Positions 52,327 to 62,450 of a DNA stretch of 64,000 nt are shown here, in pieces. The first letter of the stretch is position 1. The number at the start of each line of letters is the position of its first letter. Source of the DNA: Diphasiastrum complanatum (lineage: Eukaryota > Streptophyta > Lycopodiopsida > Lycopodiales > Lycopodiaceae); assembly GCA_029204225.1 (NCBI GenBank), contig CM055103.1, forward strand, positions 43,906,604-43,970,603. The letters run 5' to 3'. The position numbers and the translations under genes were made by a program. Below the pieces are notes generated by a model. That model had not been told where the DNA came from, did not search any database, and saw only the letters and a program-made list of their open reading frames with translations.

Positions 52327-53744
52327 ATCCTTCTCTCCTCTGGCAAGTCATCGGTCCTCGATGACAAAATTCTCAAAGACCGCCTGCCAGAATTTGCCAA
52401 TGAACTTTGGATCTCGATCACTAAATGTCATTCAACAAACCAAACAACTTGAACAACTTTTCTACGAAAACTTGAGCAAGTTTAGAAGCTTTGACAATTT
52501 GCTTGGTTGGTATGAATCGCGCCATTTTAGTTAACTTGTCAACTATTACCCAAATGGCATCATTTTGCTTCGCCGTCCGAGGTAGCCCAACCACAAAGTC
52601 CATGGAAATACTTTTCCACTTTCTTTCGGGAATTTCCAAGGGCATTAGTAAACCAGCTGCCTTAAGTCTTTCGGCTTTATTAACCTGACATTGTCCACAC
52701 TTGCGAACATATGCCTCCACTTGACTTTCTAAGTTTGGCCAACAAAAGTTCCTTTTTACTAAGTCAAGCGTCCTTTATGAGCCAGGGTGCCCTGCACACG
52801 GGCTGTCATGACATTCATGCAAGATTTGGGCCCTAATGTCATCATTTTCTGGCACAGAAACCTTTCCATTCCGGAAAAGTAACCCATTCCTTATGGAATA
52901 GTCCCTTTGTATCTTGTCCTGAGGAGAAATCTTGGAATCCTGCATTCCAAGCTCATCACTAGATCTAGAAGAACCTGCCAGAGGAGCTCAAATCAATTTT
53001 GGTGAACTACTTTGCACCATGCCATCGATCAATCAGCTCATTTATTCGCGACAAAGGATAATGGTTTTTAATCATTAACTTATTCAACTTTTTAAACTCC
53101 ACACAAAGACGAGTACCTCGGTCTTTTTTATCAACAAGGAGCACAGGTGCCCCCCAAGGAGATTTACTAGGCCTTACATGGCCCATCTTAAGGTAATTTT
53201 GCAATTGCCTATAAACTTCATCCTCTTCAGTAGTACTCATCCTATATGGATACAATGATATAGGAGAACTACCAGGAATCAGTTTAATACCATGGTCAAC
53301 ACCCCTAGATAGGGAAAGACCCTCAGGAAGCTGCTCAGGAAACACATCGTTAAATTCTTGCCTTAGTTTCCTAAAGCTTACCCCCAACATCTTGCCACCA
53401 CGCAAGTACATGACAACTAGATTGATCTTGTTATCATCGAATGAATCATGCATGGAGAAGTGCGAATTCCATCGATCCAACCACTGCAAGACCGCTTTCG
53501 GGGTTCTATCCTTCTTTTCCCCAGCAAAAACTTCAGGGGTGAACAAGGGTTGATGCACTAATTGCCTTAACTGCGTCAACTCCTTCAATTCCTACTGATC
53601 CCGAATGTGTTTGGATTGCATATCAATGATCTGTTGCTATAGATTATTGATTGCAAGTAACATAGCATCAAGATCTAAGGTAGAGGTAGGTGTAGTAACC
53701 TCCTTAGCAGGGGACATAGGCTGTGTGGTAGGATTAGGATCCAT
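52327..53744 (-). pseudogene. Gypsy gag-RT fusion and integrase, minus strand, deleted
   Basis: Gag starts at 53744 (MDPNPTTQPMSP) with two CAG-to-TAG-type stops before [20 protein letters not shown]. After RGGKM it passes directly into the RT N-terminus ([47 protein letters not shown]), so gag C-terminus and protease are deleted. RT stops at [13 protein letters not shown] and the YxDD part and RNase H are missing. The integrase zinc-binding part (QILHECHDSPCAGHPG, YVRKCGQCQ) and core (SISMDFVVGLPRTAKQNDAI, DRDPKFIGKFW) follow. The element is interrupted at 52327 by the end of the plus-strand LTR. Confidence 0.88.
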
Positions 53745-54607
53745 TTTACAAGAGGAACAGAGGTGAATTAAGATTCAAGAAAGAGAAGGTTGCAAAAGAT
53801 CAAAGGCAACTCAAGGAAGGTAGTTACAAAGCTACTCTTGCTGTCTGTTCACAAACCAAATGGTATTGTCCATGGCTGCCAAGAGGAATAAGAGAGAGCA
53901 AGAAGAAGGATGCACCACCACCTCCACCTCTTGTTCCCAAGAAAACTCATGATAGGAGAGGTATGTCTCCCTCTCCATGCAATCCTACAGCCTGCTAAGT
54001 GGCCTTGCTTTGCCACCTTGCCCTCCACATAAGCTATTGTTGCCACCAACCAGCTTTCTTGCCAGTTGGCTGCCAGATCACACCCCTCCTTTGCTTTTCT
54101 TTCTTCCCTGGCTTTTGACAGCTTTCCTTCGCTGCAAACCAACGGGACAGGGACAAAAACTAAACTTTGAAGTGCTGGGGTCCGTGGAACTGGTGCCTAC
54201 AGTACCCTGCCACCTGTCCACCTCTGGACAGTGCCATGTGGTGGAGTATTTAATGGCCCAACGTTCAAAAAAGTCCATCGTTGAAGAGAAACCTATACTG
54301 GACAGACAGGGAAAAAAGTTCTTTTTTAGCGCTGGGGGTGCCCACGAAATACAGATCCGATGCTTTGGAACTGAGCGGAACTGAAATCCGCTATAAGCTG
54401 CCACCTGTCCGCTCCCGGGCAGTGCCACGTGGCAGCATAAACTGGGGGTCCAAACTGCTTTTTTTGTTTCAAAACTCAAAAAACAGCAAGAAGAATGAGA
54501 CTTAGAATGTGCGGAAAAAACACATTTCTAGCCCGATTTGAATTCCGTAAAAGGCATCGTAAATAACAAGCAATCTACGGATCAACGGACCTGCTTTCAG
54601 CATGCAG
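53745..54607 (-). other. Leader of the minus-strand Gypsy element
   Basis: It lies between gag and the primer site. No coding domain was recognised. It holds two similar blocks with TGCCACCTGTCC and GGCAGTGCCA(C/T)GTGG-type sequence near 54205-54240 and 54398-54435. Confidence 0.55.
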
Positions 54608-54620
54608 TGGCTCTGATACC
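54608..54620 (-). other. Primer-binding site (initiator tRNA-Met)
   Basis: The plus strand reads GGCTCTGATACCA, so the minus strand is TGGTATCAGAGCC, an exact match to the common plant site. It sets the orientation of the element at 52.3-54.6 kb. Confidence 0.85.
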
Positions 54621-54622
54621 AT

Positions 54623-55100
54623 ATGTTACAAACTACTACTACTACTACTTACTACCAGGTGCCGGTTAACCACAAGAGACCGAACGATTTCACGTTCCAC
54701 CCCGCCGTAGGACCTAATCTGGGTCCACCCACCGTGCACTGGCCTGTGACCGTATCAAGCGGGATCCGACCTCCATCCTAGACAGTGTCCCATACCACTA
54801 CCTAGGCTCTCAACCATCTCCTGCCTCAAGCTAGCATACATCCTGGCCGTCAACACGCTCTCCATCCACGACCTCCTAGGTAGACAAAATAAGTGGCAAA
54901 TGAGTCCTCCTCCCCTTGCATACCTCCAAGGAGAGAGACTCCAAGCCATGTGCACACCTAGATCATGACACGTGGCAACCATGCAGGTTCACGAGTCACC
55001 GGTCAAGTCTACAGGCCCAATCATTGTCCAGTCTCATAAGGCTTGGAATGGCATGAATTTTCCCCGAGACCTACCTATAAGTCCATGTCATACCTATTAC
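54623..55100 (-). repeat. Probable 5' LTR (partial) of the minus-strand Gypsy element
   Basis: It lies just outside the primer site and begins, on the plus strand, TGTTACAAAC followed by an ACT repeat. The far end was not resolved. A second copy was not found, as expected if the 3' part was lost to the neighbouring insertion. No gene is seen from 55100 to 55660. Confidence 0.45.
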
Positions 55101-55665
55101 TATGCATGTAATGATTACGATTAACTTAGCATACCTTTGATTGTTTTATTATGCTTGATATGGACCTATACCCTGGGACACTGATCAGTATGGCATCTGG
55201 CCTGATATAGTAAAATCAGGAGTTGGCCTATTGCTAGTACTTATACTTGAATGGGAAGATTGGACTATATTTCACAAATGTTATGTATGGTTGTGAGAGT
55301 TGTTTTTGACATGGATAACAACTGACACTCAGCTTTGACACCTATCTTCCTCGTTGTGCTAACTTGCGTGGTTTTGTGTGGTGGGATGGTGACAGGTACT
55401 AGCTAGATGTGTTAAAATAAGTTTTGCTTTACGATGCTTTTTAGTACTGTGAGAACTTCTGAGCTTTTACTTGACCTAGTTGGAATATGAATAAAGGCTT
55501 CAAAGCGTTTAGTCTTGCTTTGTCAAGAGGAACTATGTGTTGTTCTATTATCTCTCTTTCCATTCTTGGGATGTAAATCCAACTATTCCTTAGCTGGGAT
55601 AGTACTAAACCCTTACCTTTTATCCGATTCATAAGCTAACATAGGTCTATTTTTTATTGGTTTAG

Positions 55666-57539
55666 TCTTGGGGATGGTTTCAGGATGTTGTTAATCTGGG
55701 TTATGGGGAGCCCCTTCCTCCGCCAAATCTCTTTATTCAAACATTGATATGTTGTATGAAAAAGGCCGTAAATGTGCATGAATTCATTCCTAATGTTGAT
55801 ATGGCTACGTGTTCTGCTGCTGGACCTGAGGATAAAGTACTTTATTTGACTGATCTACTGGAGACCCTATTGGGTTAGAACCTATTTAGAATTTGTTAAA
55901 AAGAAGGATCCTTTGAGTACGGTTGAAAATCTACATAGTAATCTGGTTGATTTGGCTGAAAAGTTTGAGGAAGACGAAGATTCTGCAACTTACACATAAG
56001 AAAAGTCTTTTTTTGCCTTGAAAAAGAAACTGGTGTTGTACTCATTGAACCTACTTCTCATACCCCTGATACACCATCCTCCCCACATCCACTTGTTTTT
56101 GTGTTGATGACCTGGACAAAGAAAATTTGTCATAGATAGAAACCTTTTCCCAAGACATTTGTGATGCAAGTGATCAATCCACTTTTGAATATCTATTAGG
56201 CCAAAAGTTGTCAAGTTCTGATGGTACAGAACCGTATCACATAATTCAAATCCTCATGTACCTCTTTTAAGCTATGGAGCCTTCCCTTTGTCAATTTCCT
56301 TGCTCCATTACCTGTCGACTTTCGGATTATGCTTGCACACCTTACTAGAAAGGAAGTCCAGACCTGTAAACTTGTTGTTATTCATAAAAATCCTGCTCTT
56401 GAGAGTCGAGACTCCCATAGCTTTTGACATTGTTACACGCACGAACATGTTTGAACCATCTCGTTGCCCTTTCTTAGTAGACTTGGGCCGGAGTTAGGGG
56501 ACATTTTGAGACTGGGTTTAATAGGATGAACCAACCCCATTTCAGAAACGTGGTCAGAAATGCATTCCAAAACCGTGTTTCTGAAAAGGGGGAGCGTTTC
56601 TCAAAAACGTTTTTTGATTTTTTTAATTTTTGTGGGCAATATGGGTATCAGATTAAAGCTCTAATCAAGAGAATTGCATTTTTATGGGTTTCCAAGTGTT
56701 TTGGTTACACTTGGAAAAACCTATAAAAATGCAATTTTAGGGCTAGTTTAGGGCAATTTTAGGGCCAAAAATATATACAATATGTTTTATTTTTTTGGCA
56801 CGATTCTGCTCCAGAAACGCATTTTTGGGAACGTATGGAATTGGAAGAGACCATTCTTCAAATGTAGATGCAGAGACAAGTGCAGAAATAATTCTTCCAT
56901 CATTTGGTTTGAGCATGCAGTATGATTCATGATGAATCATTTGAGTAAGTTCTTCCTTGAAGCCTCGTTGCAGAATCAGGTAAACACGCTCTTTATGTGG
57001 TTATACAAGCCGGCTAGAGATGTTGTAAAAGCACACTTGACGTTTCCATTTATCAGACAATATATGATCGATGCCTCTATCGAACTTGCTGGAGATCCAT
57101 CTGCAAATATTTTAGCAAATCTAGGCGATGTGGACAACATCTGAGAGATTGAACGATTATTGAAAAGGCCTAGTTTTTCTACTATTCAAGATAAACTTTT
57201 TCAAAATTTAGGTAGAAAATGGGCACTTTCAATCTTAAAAATCCTAGTTCAGTCATTTCTATGTCTGGTGCTGGTAAGAAAAGGAAGTCCACTAGCTACA
57301 AGGGAAAGGAAGAGCAAGGCAGTAACACAAAGAATGACCTAGCTGTAGAGAAATTAAACTTTACCACTGAAATCATGCGCTTATGCTCCCAACAGTCCAT
57401 ACAACCTGGACATATTGATTTACAATCAATTATCTATGAGAAAGGGTTGCAAATAGAAGCCATTGAAAGACTAACTAGCCCAAACTTTACTCTGTTTCCT
57501 GATAATTCAAACGATTCTATTGAGTATTCATTACAGTAA
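55666..57539 (+). pseudogene. Broken gene of unrecognised family, split by a small repeat
   Basis: Five coding-like blocks in order on one strand: 55666-55878 (GWFQDVVNLGYGEPLPPPNL, VNVHEFIPNVDMATCSAAGP), 55890-55999 (KKKDPLSTVENLHSNLVDLA), ~56283-56430 (NFLAPLPVDFRIMLAHLTRK), 56929-57220 (HLTFPFIRQYMIDASIELAG, then TGA in place of a likely CGA, EIERLLKRPSFSTIQDKLF) and 57219-57539 (KKRKSTSYKGKEEQGS, LQSIIYEKGLQIEAIERL, ending EYSLQ). Frame changes and stops separate them, and a GAAACG-type repeat lies at 56525-56835. The pieces read like one protein of at least 400 residues. I do not recognise it. Some frame changes could be introns, but no clear GT-AG pairs were verified. Confidence 0.5.
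56525..56835. repeat. Small repeat with GAAACG motifs, copy 2
   Basis: It starts CCCCATTTCAGAAACGTGG and shares with 20985-21120 the order GAAACG motifs, TTTCTGA/TTTCTCA, T-rich run, GGGCAA(C/T)ATGG(A/G)TATCA. The other edge has GAAACGCATTTTTGGGAACG. It interrupts the unrecognised gene. Confidence 0.55.
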
Positions 57540-57698
57540 GCCATAAACAAGATCAAAAATCTTTTATCGAAAGAATTCATGTGTAGTGAAACACTACCTT
57601 ATTTACTTTGCACATATCAGTCCCATAAAGAATCATTTAGATGAATAACTAATGCTCAAGTTTGCAGTTTTACCAGACTCGCTGTGTTCCTAATGGGG

Positions 57699-57703
<5 letters not shown>

Positions 57704-57757
<54 letters not shown>
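57704..57757. repeat. (CT)n microsatellite, 54 bp
   Basis: It lies immediately upstream of LINE e, with CT on the LINE sense strand. Confidence 0.97.
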
Positions 57758-57761
<4 letters not shown>

Positions 57762-58207
57762 ATCTTCTCACTGCTTCCATCTCCATGCAACTCTCACTTC
57801 TTTACCTTTCTTTGTGGCTAGATCTACCTTTTTTGTGCATGACACTTTCTTGCATCTTTTTAGCTACTCTAAGCTTGTTTCTCAAGATTTCATTGCTGCT
57901 ATCCTTTTGCAATAGATCCTCAACAGTTTGAGTTTTGGAATTTTGATTTTTCTTGATCTTAAAATTTTCGCAGTCTGTTAAATCCTTGCAGTCCGTACGG
58001 ATCCGTACCGTACTGCAAGTACAGTCAGACGACTGCATAGTGCTCTGTCTTACCTTCGATATGAATCAATTTTCGGGTCAATCGGACTTCGTATGACCAA
58101 GTTACGCTCATTTCCGTAGAACTACTTGATTAGGGTTTTGCTTCCTCTCTCATCTATCTCCTGCAAATCATCCTACGGCTTCGCTTCGCCTTCCTCTAGG
58201 CTTTGTC

Positions 58208-59200
58208 TTGCGCACAAAGCGTGCTAAGAAGTTTTTGTCTACAGGCTCTCGCAAACGTCTTCGTACTTTGGAAATTGCATCCACCATGCCTACTGATTCT
58301 GTCAACGCTCCATCGCCACAGGTTGCTACTTCGTCCTCAGCTGCTATGGGAGACACATGCCACACCTACACACGGCACACCACTCCCGAGAACATCTCCT
58401 CGCTGAATGAGTACATTTCTAAGCAATTTGCCGCTTTTCTTTCACAACTCAATGAACTTCGTGCGGATTTGCTTACTAAGACTGCCACGATTGATGCTCA
58501 ACAAACTGAAATTGCTTCTCTTCGTGCTGCGCTCAGTGCTATGCAGAGGGACATCATCCCTAATATCTCTCGTGCAATTGAGGATACTAAGGCATCCATG
58601 AGTAAGCTTCCCCTACTTGAGCGCCAAATACATGACACTGTTGAGTGCACTGCCCGGATTCCTGTTCTTGAACAGTGACTTCATGAGACAGTGGAACATG
58701 TAAATAAGGTACCTACTCTCGAGCAAGAAGTACGTGAGACCAAATCATGGGCTTCTATCCTGAGATCATCTGCCACCTCTTCGTCTTCTGTAGCACCCTC
58801 CTTGGACACCACGGTGCAAGGCGTCTTGGCAGAACAACACCGTCGGGATGACAAAAAGCTCAACTTAAGATTCCGGGGTCTTCCTACTGAGGGCACAACA
58901 CTGGACCAGGTTACCTCTTTGTTTACTTCATGCATGGGGCTCTCAGTTCCAGGTATCCAGTATGCTTGGCGCCTCCAGCATGATTCAAAGGTATTATTTG
59001 TCAAATTCAAAACTATGGACGACCGGCAGATAGTTCTTCGTGCGCGTCGTACTCTCCGAGGTTCTCAGATTTACATAGATGATGACCTTACTCACTGCCA
59101 ATGGTTACAACATAAAACTATTATTCAGGAGGCAAGGGAAAAACAACAGCGGGTGATATTTACAAATGGCAACCCTCGCTTTTTCTCCAAGCGTCAATAG
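58208..59200 (+). pseudogene. LINE e ORF1, one in-frame stop
   Basis: The frame runs from a basic N-terminus (RTKRAKKFLSTGSRKRLRTL) through a coiled coil (ISKQFAAFLSQLNELRADLL, IDAQQTEIASLRAALSAMQR) to VLEQ-TGA at 58676-58678. After a change of frame it continues as KVPTLEQEVRETKSWASILR, an RRM-like block (KLNLRFRGLPTEGTTLDQVT) and a C-terminal domain (GSQIYIDDDLTHCQWLQHKT, QRVIFTNGNPRFFSKRQ). The domain order equals that of LINE c ORF1, but the Pro-rich N-terminal repeats are replaced by a basic segment. An ATG at 58288 (MPTDSVNAPSP) is an alternative start. Confidence 0.82.
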
Positions 59201-59216
59201 GAAGTTGGGGTACTCG

Positions 59217-61098
59217 GGCATGGGAGCAGCCCGATAACTCCGGCTAGCGTCACATTCGGTTTTTGGAATTGCCGCGCTCCATCTCTTCTACAGCGGCTGA
59301 TCTTGACACCTATCTGTGTTCGGCTGATTTTCTTTCTTCATAAGCCCCTATCCATTGCACCCATCCCTCTTCAATCCTGGGTCGACTATGCAACCAACCT
59401 ATATACAACTGCTCACCCTTCCATCTCTCTTTCTTCTCGTCCTACCCATTGTGACCTCTTTTCTCTTGACATGGTTGAAGCCACCATCTGCAAACTCAAG
59501 AACAATCGTACGTCTGACATTGACCTCCTTTCAGCCGAGCTCCTCAAACCCATTGCCAAACTCGCCTCCCCTTTCTTGGCCCGCTGTTTCAACCGCTCTG
59601 TCGTTGATGGTTTTCCCATACCTTGGGCCACCAATCTCCTTCACCCCATTCTTAAAGCAGGCGATGCCATGAATGTCCACAACTATCGCACTATTATGAT
59701 TGGTCATACCATGGCCAAGTTGTACGCCACTATTCTCCAGAACTTCGTTACGGCAGAGGTTGACTCTCGACTATTGTATGCGACTGGCCAGGCTGGCTTC
59801 CGCCGGGGTTATAGCCCTCTTGATCATGTCCTCACTCTACATACTATCATTGAGGAGGCAAAGCATATGGGCAAGAAGGTATTTGCTTGTTTCGTTGATC
59901 TCTCTAAGGCCTTTGATATTGTTCCCCGTCATCTTTTGATCAGCAGATTATGTCAGCTTGGCTTTTCCGACTCTATTCTCGCGGCAGTGGTTGCTCTTTA
60001 TGAGATTGTTCTAGCACGTATTCAGCTGGATACTGATTTGTCTTCTCCCATCTGTAGCACTGTTGGCGTCAAGCAAGGTTGTCCACTGTACCCTCCATTG
60101 TTTGCACTTTATATTGATGATCTTGAGCGCCTCATTCGTGACAAAGGTGGAGATGGTTGCCCGTTGGCTCATTTGCTCATCCCCATTCTCCTTTATGCTG
60201 ATGACATTGTTCTGCTTTCTCCCTCACCAAAAGGGTTGTAGTGTCACTTACAGGTCTTACATCAGTTTTGTGTTGCTTGGGGTCTCTTTGTTAACTTAAA
60301 AAAGACGAAGATCATGATTTTCAACACCAATCGACAAAGCCTTCACAATTATCAATTCTTCTATGACGGCCAGGAAGTTGACATTGTTGCCTCTTATACT
60401 TACTTGGGAGTCCTGTTTACTGCGCCCCTTCTTGGTTTCCACCAAGCTGCATTTGCTCACATTTCCTTTCGGTCTTTCAGCATTGGTCCAGTTCGAGCGT
60501 GGTTGTACAATGCATCTTTTTGACCCTGCTACTAGATGCCAGTTGTTTCACACACGGGTGGTTCCAGCAGTGATGTATGCCTCCGAGATTTGGTTGCCAG
60601 GACTTTCTCTTCGGGACTAGGCAGGCATTTCTCGCATTCAGGCCACTATGTTGGGTCGCATGATACGTGTCAAGACTACCACCCCTCATGATATCCTATG
60701 TGCTGAGTTTGCTACTCCTCCGATCATCCTTGAGGGCTTTTTCCGCCTAATTCTTTTTCTTCAGCGGATTCAAGAGATTCGTGCATCTCACCCGGATAGA
60801 TACATAGTTGCTGCGGTTACTTCTTCATGTGTCCTAGCTGATTCCCATGCCAAGCTATCCTGGTACCGGCAGGCGTCTGATCTCTTACGACATCTGGGCA
60901 TCTCTATCATGGATCTTCCTCGTGGTATGCATTCATATATCCGAGGCTATTTATTCCGTTGATATATGCAGCAGACTTGGAGCTCCCTCCCACCTTCCTG
61001 CATTCGACTGAGCTATTACCAGACACACTTCCACTCTCTGGATCCTTCTGGTTTGCCATTGTTGTCGCTTGCTATTGAGGCCGGTCGTGCATGGGATA
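59217..61098 (+). pseudogene. LINE e ORF2: endonuclease deleted, RT with stops
   Basis: VTFGFWNCRAPSLLQRL is the endonuclease start. The remaining ~200 residues are missing, and the frame proceeds to SWVDYATNLYTTAHPSISLS and the RT: TGQAGFRRGYSPLDHVLTLH, FACFVDLSKAFDIVPRHLLI, STVGVKQGCPLYPPLFALYI and the intact LLYADDIVLLS. TAG follows SPSPKGL at 60239, then VNLKKTKIMIFNTNRQ, YTYLGVLFTAP and, after a frame change, thumb sequence (HDILCAEFATPPIIL, YIVAAVTSSCVLADSHAKLS). The C-terminal finger is absent. An RT with intact YADD but no endonuclease could not nick its own target. Confidence 0.88.
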
Positions 61099-61110
61099 TC
61101 TCTCTCTCTC
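61099..61110. repeat. Short (TC)6 at the LINE e 3' junction
   Basis: Twelve bases of TC where LINE e ends and Gypsy-related sequence begins. Confidence 0.8.
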
Positions 61111-61745
61111 TCTTTAGCCTCTTATCCAAAAATCACCCAATTCCATAATCGTTTGCTATTCCAAATTGCCAAAATCCTACAGCCTGTTCATCACTGCCCC
61201 AGCCCTTCCGACTTGTCACTTTCGCCTATTATTTTATCCGTTTCCAGCCATCTTTCACAGTTTATCAAAAGGCTCTCCAGCGCTCATCCTCAACCACATT
61301 TCACAGAATTCCGACTCCGTTTGATATTCCAATTTGACATTTCCATCCTGGCTGTCCAGCGCATTTTTACAGCCTTCATTCACTTTTTCCATTTGTTGAT
61401 TGATGCTACTTGTGTTCTTGAGCACCATGCTATAGATGTTGTCGCCTATGCTCCTTATTTCGATATTATTCATGGGTCTACGGTTTCAAATGCCTTGGCT
61501 ACTCCAGTAGATCTCCATATGGCATACAACTAGTTCTCTTCACTTGGTACTGTTGCTGTGGATCTCTCTCAACAGACACTTTCCTTTACTCATGCTGGTC
61601 AACATCATTCACTTGCTGGTATTGATTCCCAGGATGACTATCAGTTGGTTTTTGAGAAGCAGATTATGCGTAGCCTGCCAAAGGCTCAAATGCAGCTCTT
61701 CTTTCCATTTAGAGTACATCAGTTGCTGCTTCACTTTCACCATCC

Positions 61746-62450
61746 GTGGGTCCTCTTCCTCAGGTTGATGCTGCTCCGGATTTACAGGTTGTTGTTGTGT
61801 GCCTTGTGCCTATATGCCTTGATTCACAGATATTGTATTCAGTGGTCATTCCTGGTTTCATTGATATTCAGGCCGTATACCTTGTTGGTATTTCTACTAT
61901 TGCTTTTGCGCATACCTCAAATAGCCCTCCTGGTTCGATGGTTGGTGCAGTATCTTCTCCATTGGTCTCTATATCTCCATCTCTTGAGTCCGTTATGGCC
62001 GATGTTCCTGCTGATTTCTATGGGGTTCTTCACAGGTCCATGTTTGATGGTTCCCTCGCTATTGGTGATCAGGTTGTATCTTCTTTCGCTTTACTCCATG
62101 GATCTCCGCTTGAGGTTTGTGAACCGCCTCATGATATTTCTACAGTTCCTTACATGATTCATGCGCCTTTGGCCCTTACCGTTACACATTTTCCATCCGA
62201 GGATATGCGCCAGATGGTCACTATTACTTATTTAGGGTATTTATATGCTGGGATCTTTCTAGATGAGTATACGGGCATCCTTCAGACTCCTTGTGTTTCT
62301 ACATATAGGTTTGTTGCAGTCCATGCCGATGCTATGGATATATGGCATTCCTGGTTATTACGTATAGCTTGGTTTCCATTTGGACATGTTGATTGGTGCT
62401 GGTTTTTCCATATTACTGATCGCCTATGGTGCGGATATCCATCTCTATGA
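61746..62450 (+). CDS. 234-aa ORF in the Gypsy derivative, no known domain
   Basis: An open frame with Val/Ser/Ile-rich sequence (LQVVVVCLVPICLDSQILYS, AVSSPLVSISPSLESVMADV) and late repeats of the W-containing pattern HSWLLRIAWFPFG. No zinc knuckle, protease, RT or integrase motif. It occupies the place of gag-pol and overlaps the next ORF in another frame. I do not recognise a function, and it may be an incidental frame in a low-stop sequence. Confidence 0.4.
   Translation: MGPLPQVDAAPDLQVVVVCLVPICLDSQILYSVVIPGFIDIQAVYLVGISTIAFAHTSNSPPGSMVGAVSSPLVSISPSLESVMADVPADFYGVLHRSMFDGSLAIGDQVVSSFALLHGSPLEVCEPPHDISTVPYMIHAPLALTVTHFPSEDMRQMVTITYLGYLYAGIFLDEYTGILQTPCVSTYRFVAVHADAMDIWHSWLLRIAWFPFGHVDWCWFFHITDRLWCGYPSL

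Larger units (their letters stand above)
57758..61098 (+). mobile_element. LINE unit e: 5' UTR, ORF1, ORF2 without endonuclease, 3' end missing
   Basis: It begins flush with (CT)n, has about 450 bp of 5' leader, ORF1 and an ORF2 that passes almost directly from the endonuclease start to the RT linker. It ends at LAIEAGRAWD, the point where LINE b continues into the zinc finger, and is followed by a short (TC)6. The order and motifs match LINEs b and c, on the opposite strand. Confidence 0.88.

Noticed and set aside
53977-54384. 135-codon plus-strand ORF in the leader of the minus-strand Gypsy element
   Set aside because: It lies in a non-coding leader, overlaps a similar-sized antisense ORF, and shows no domain.
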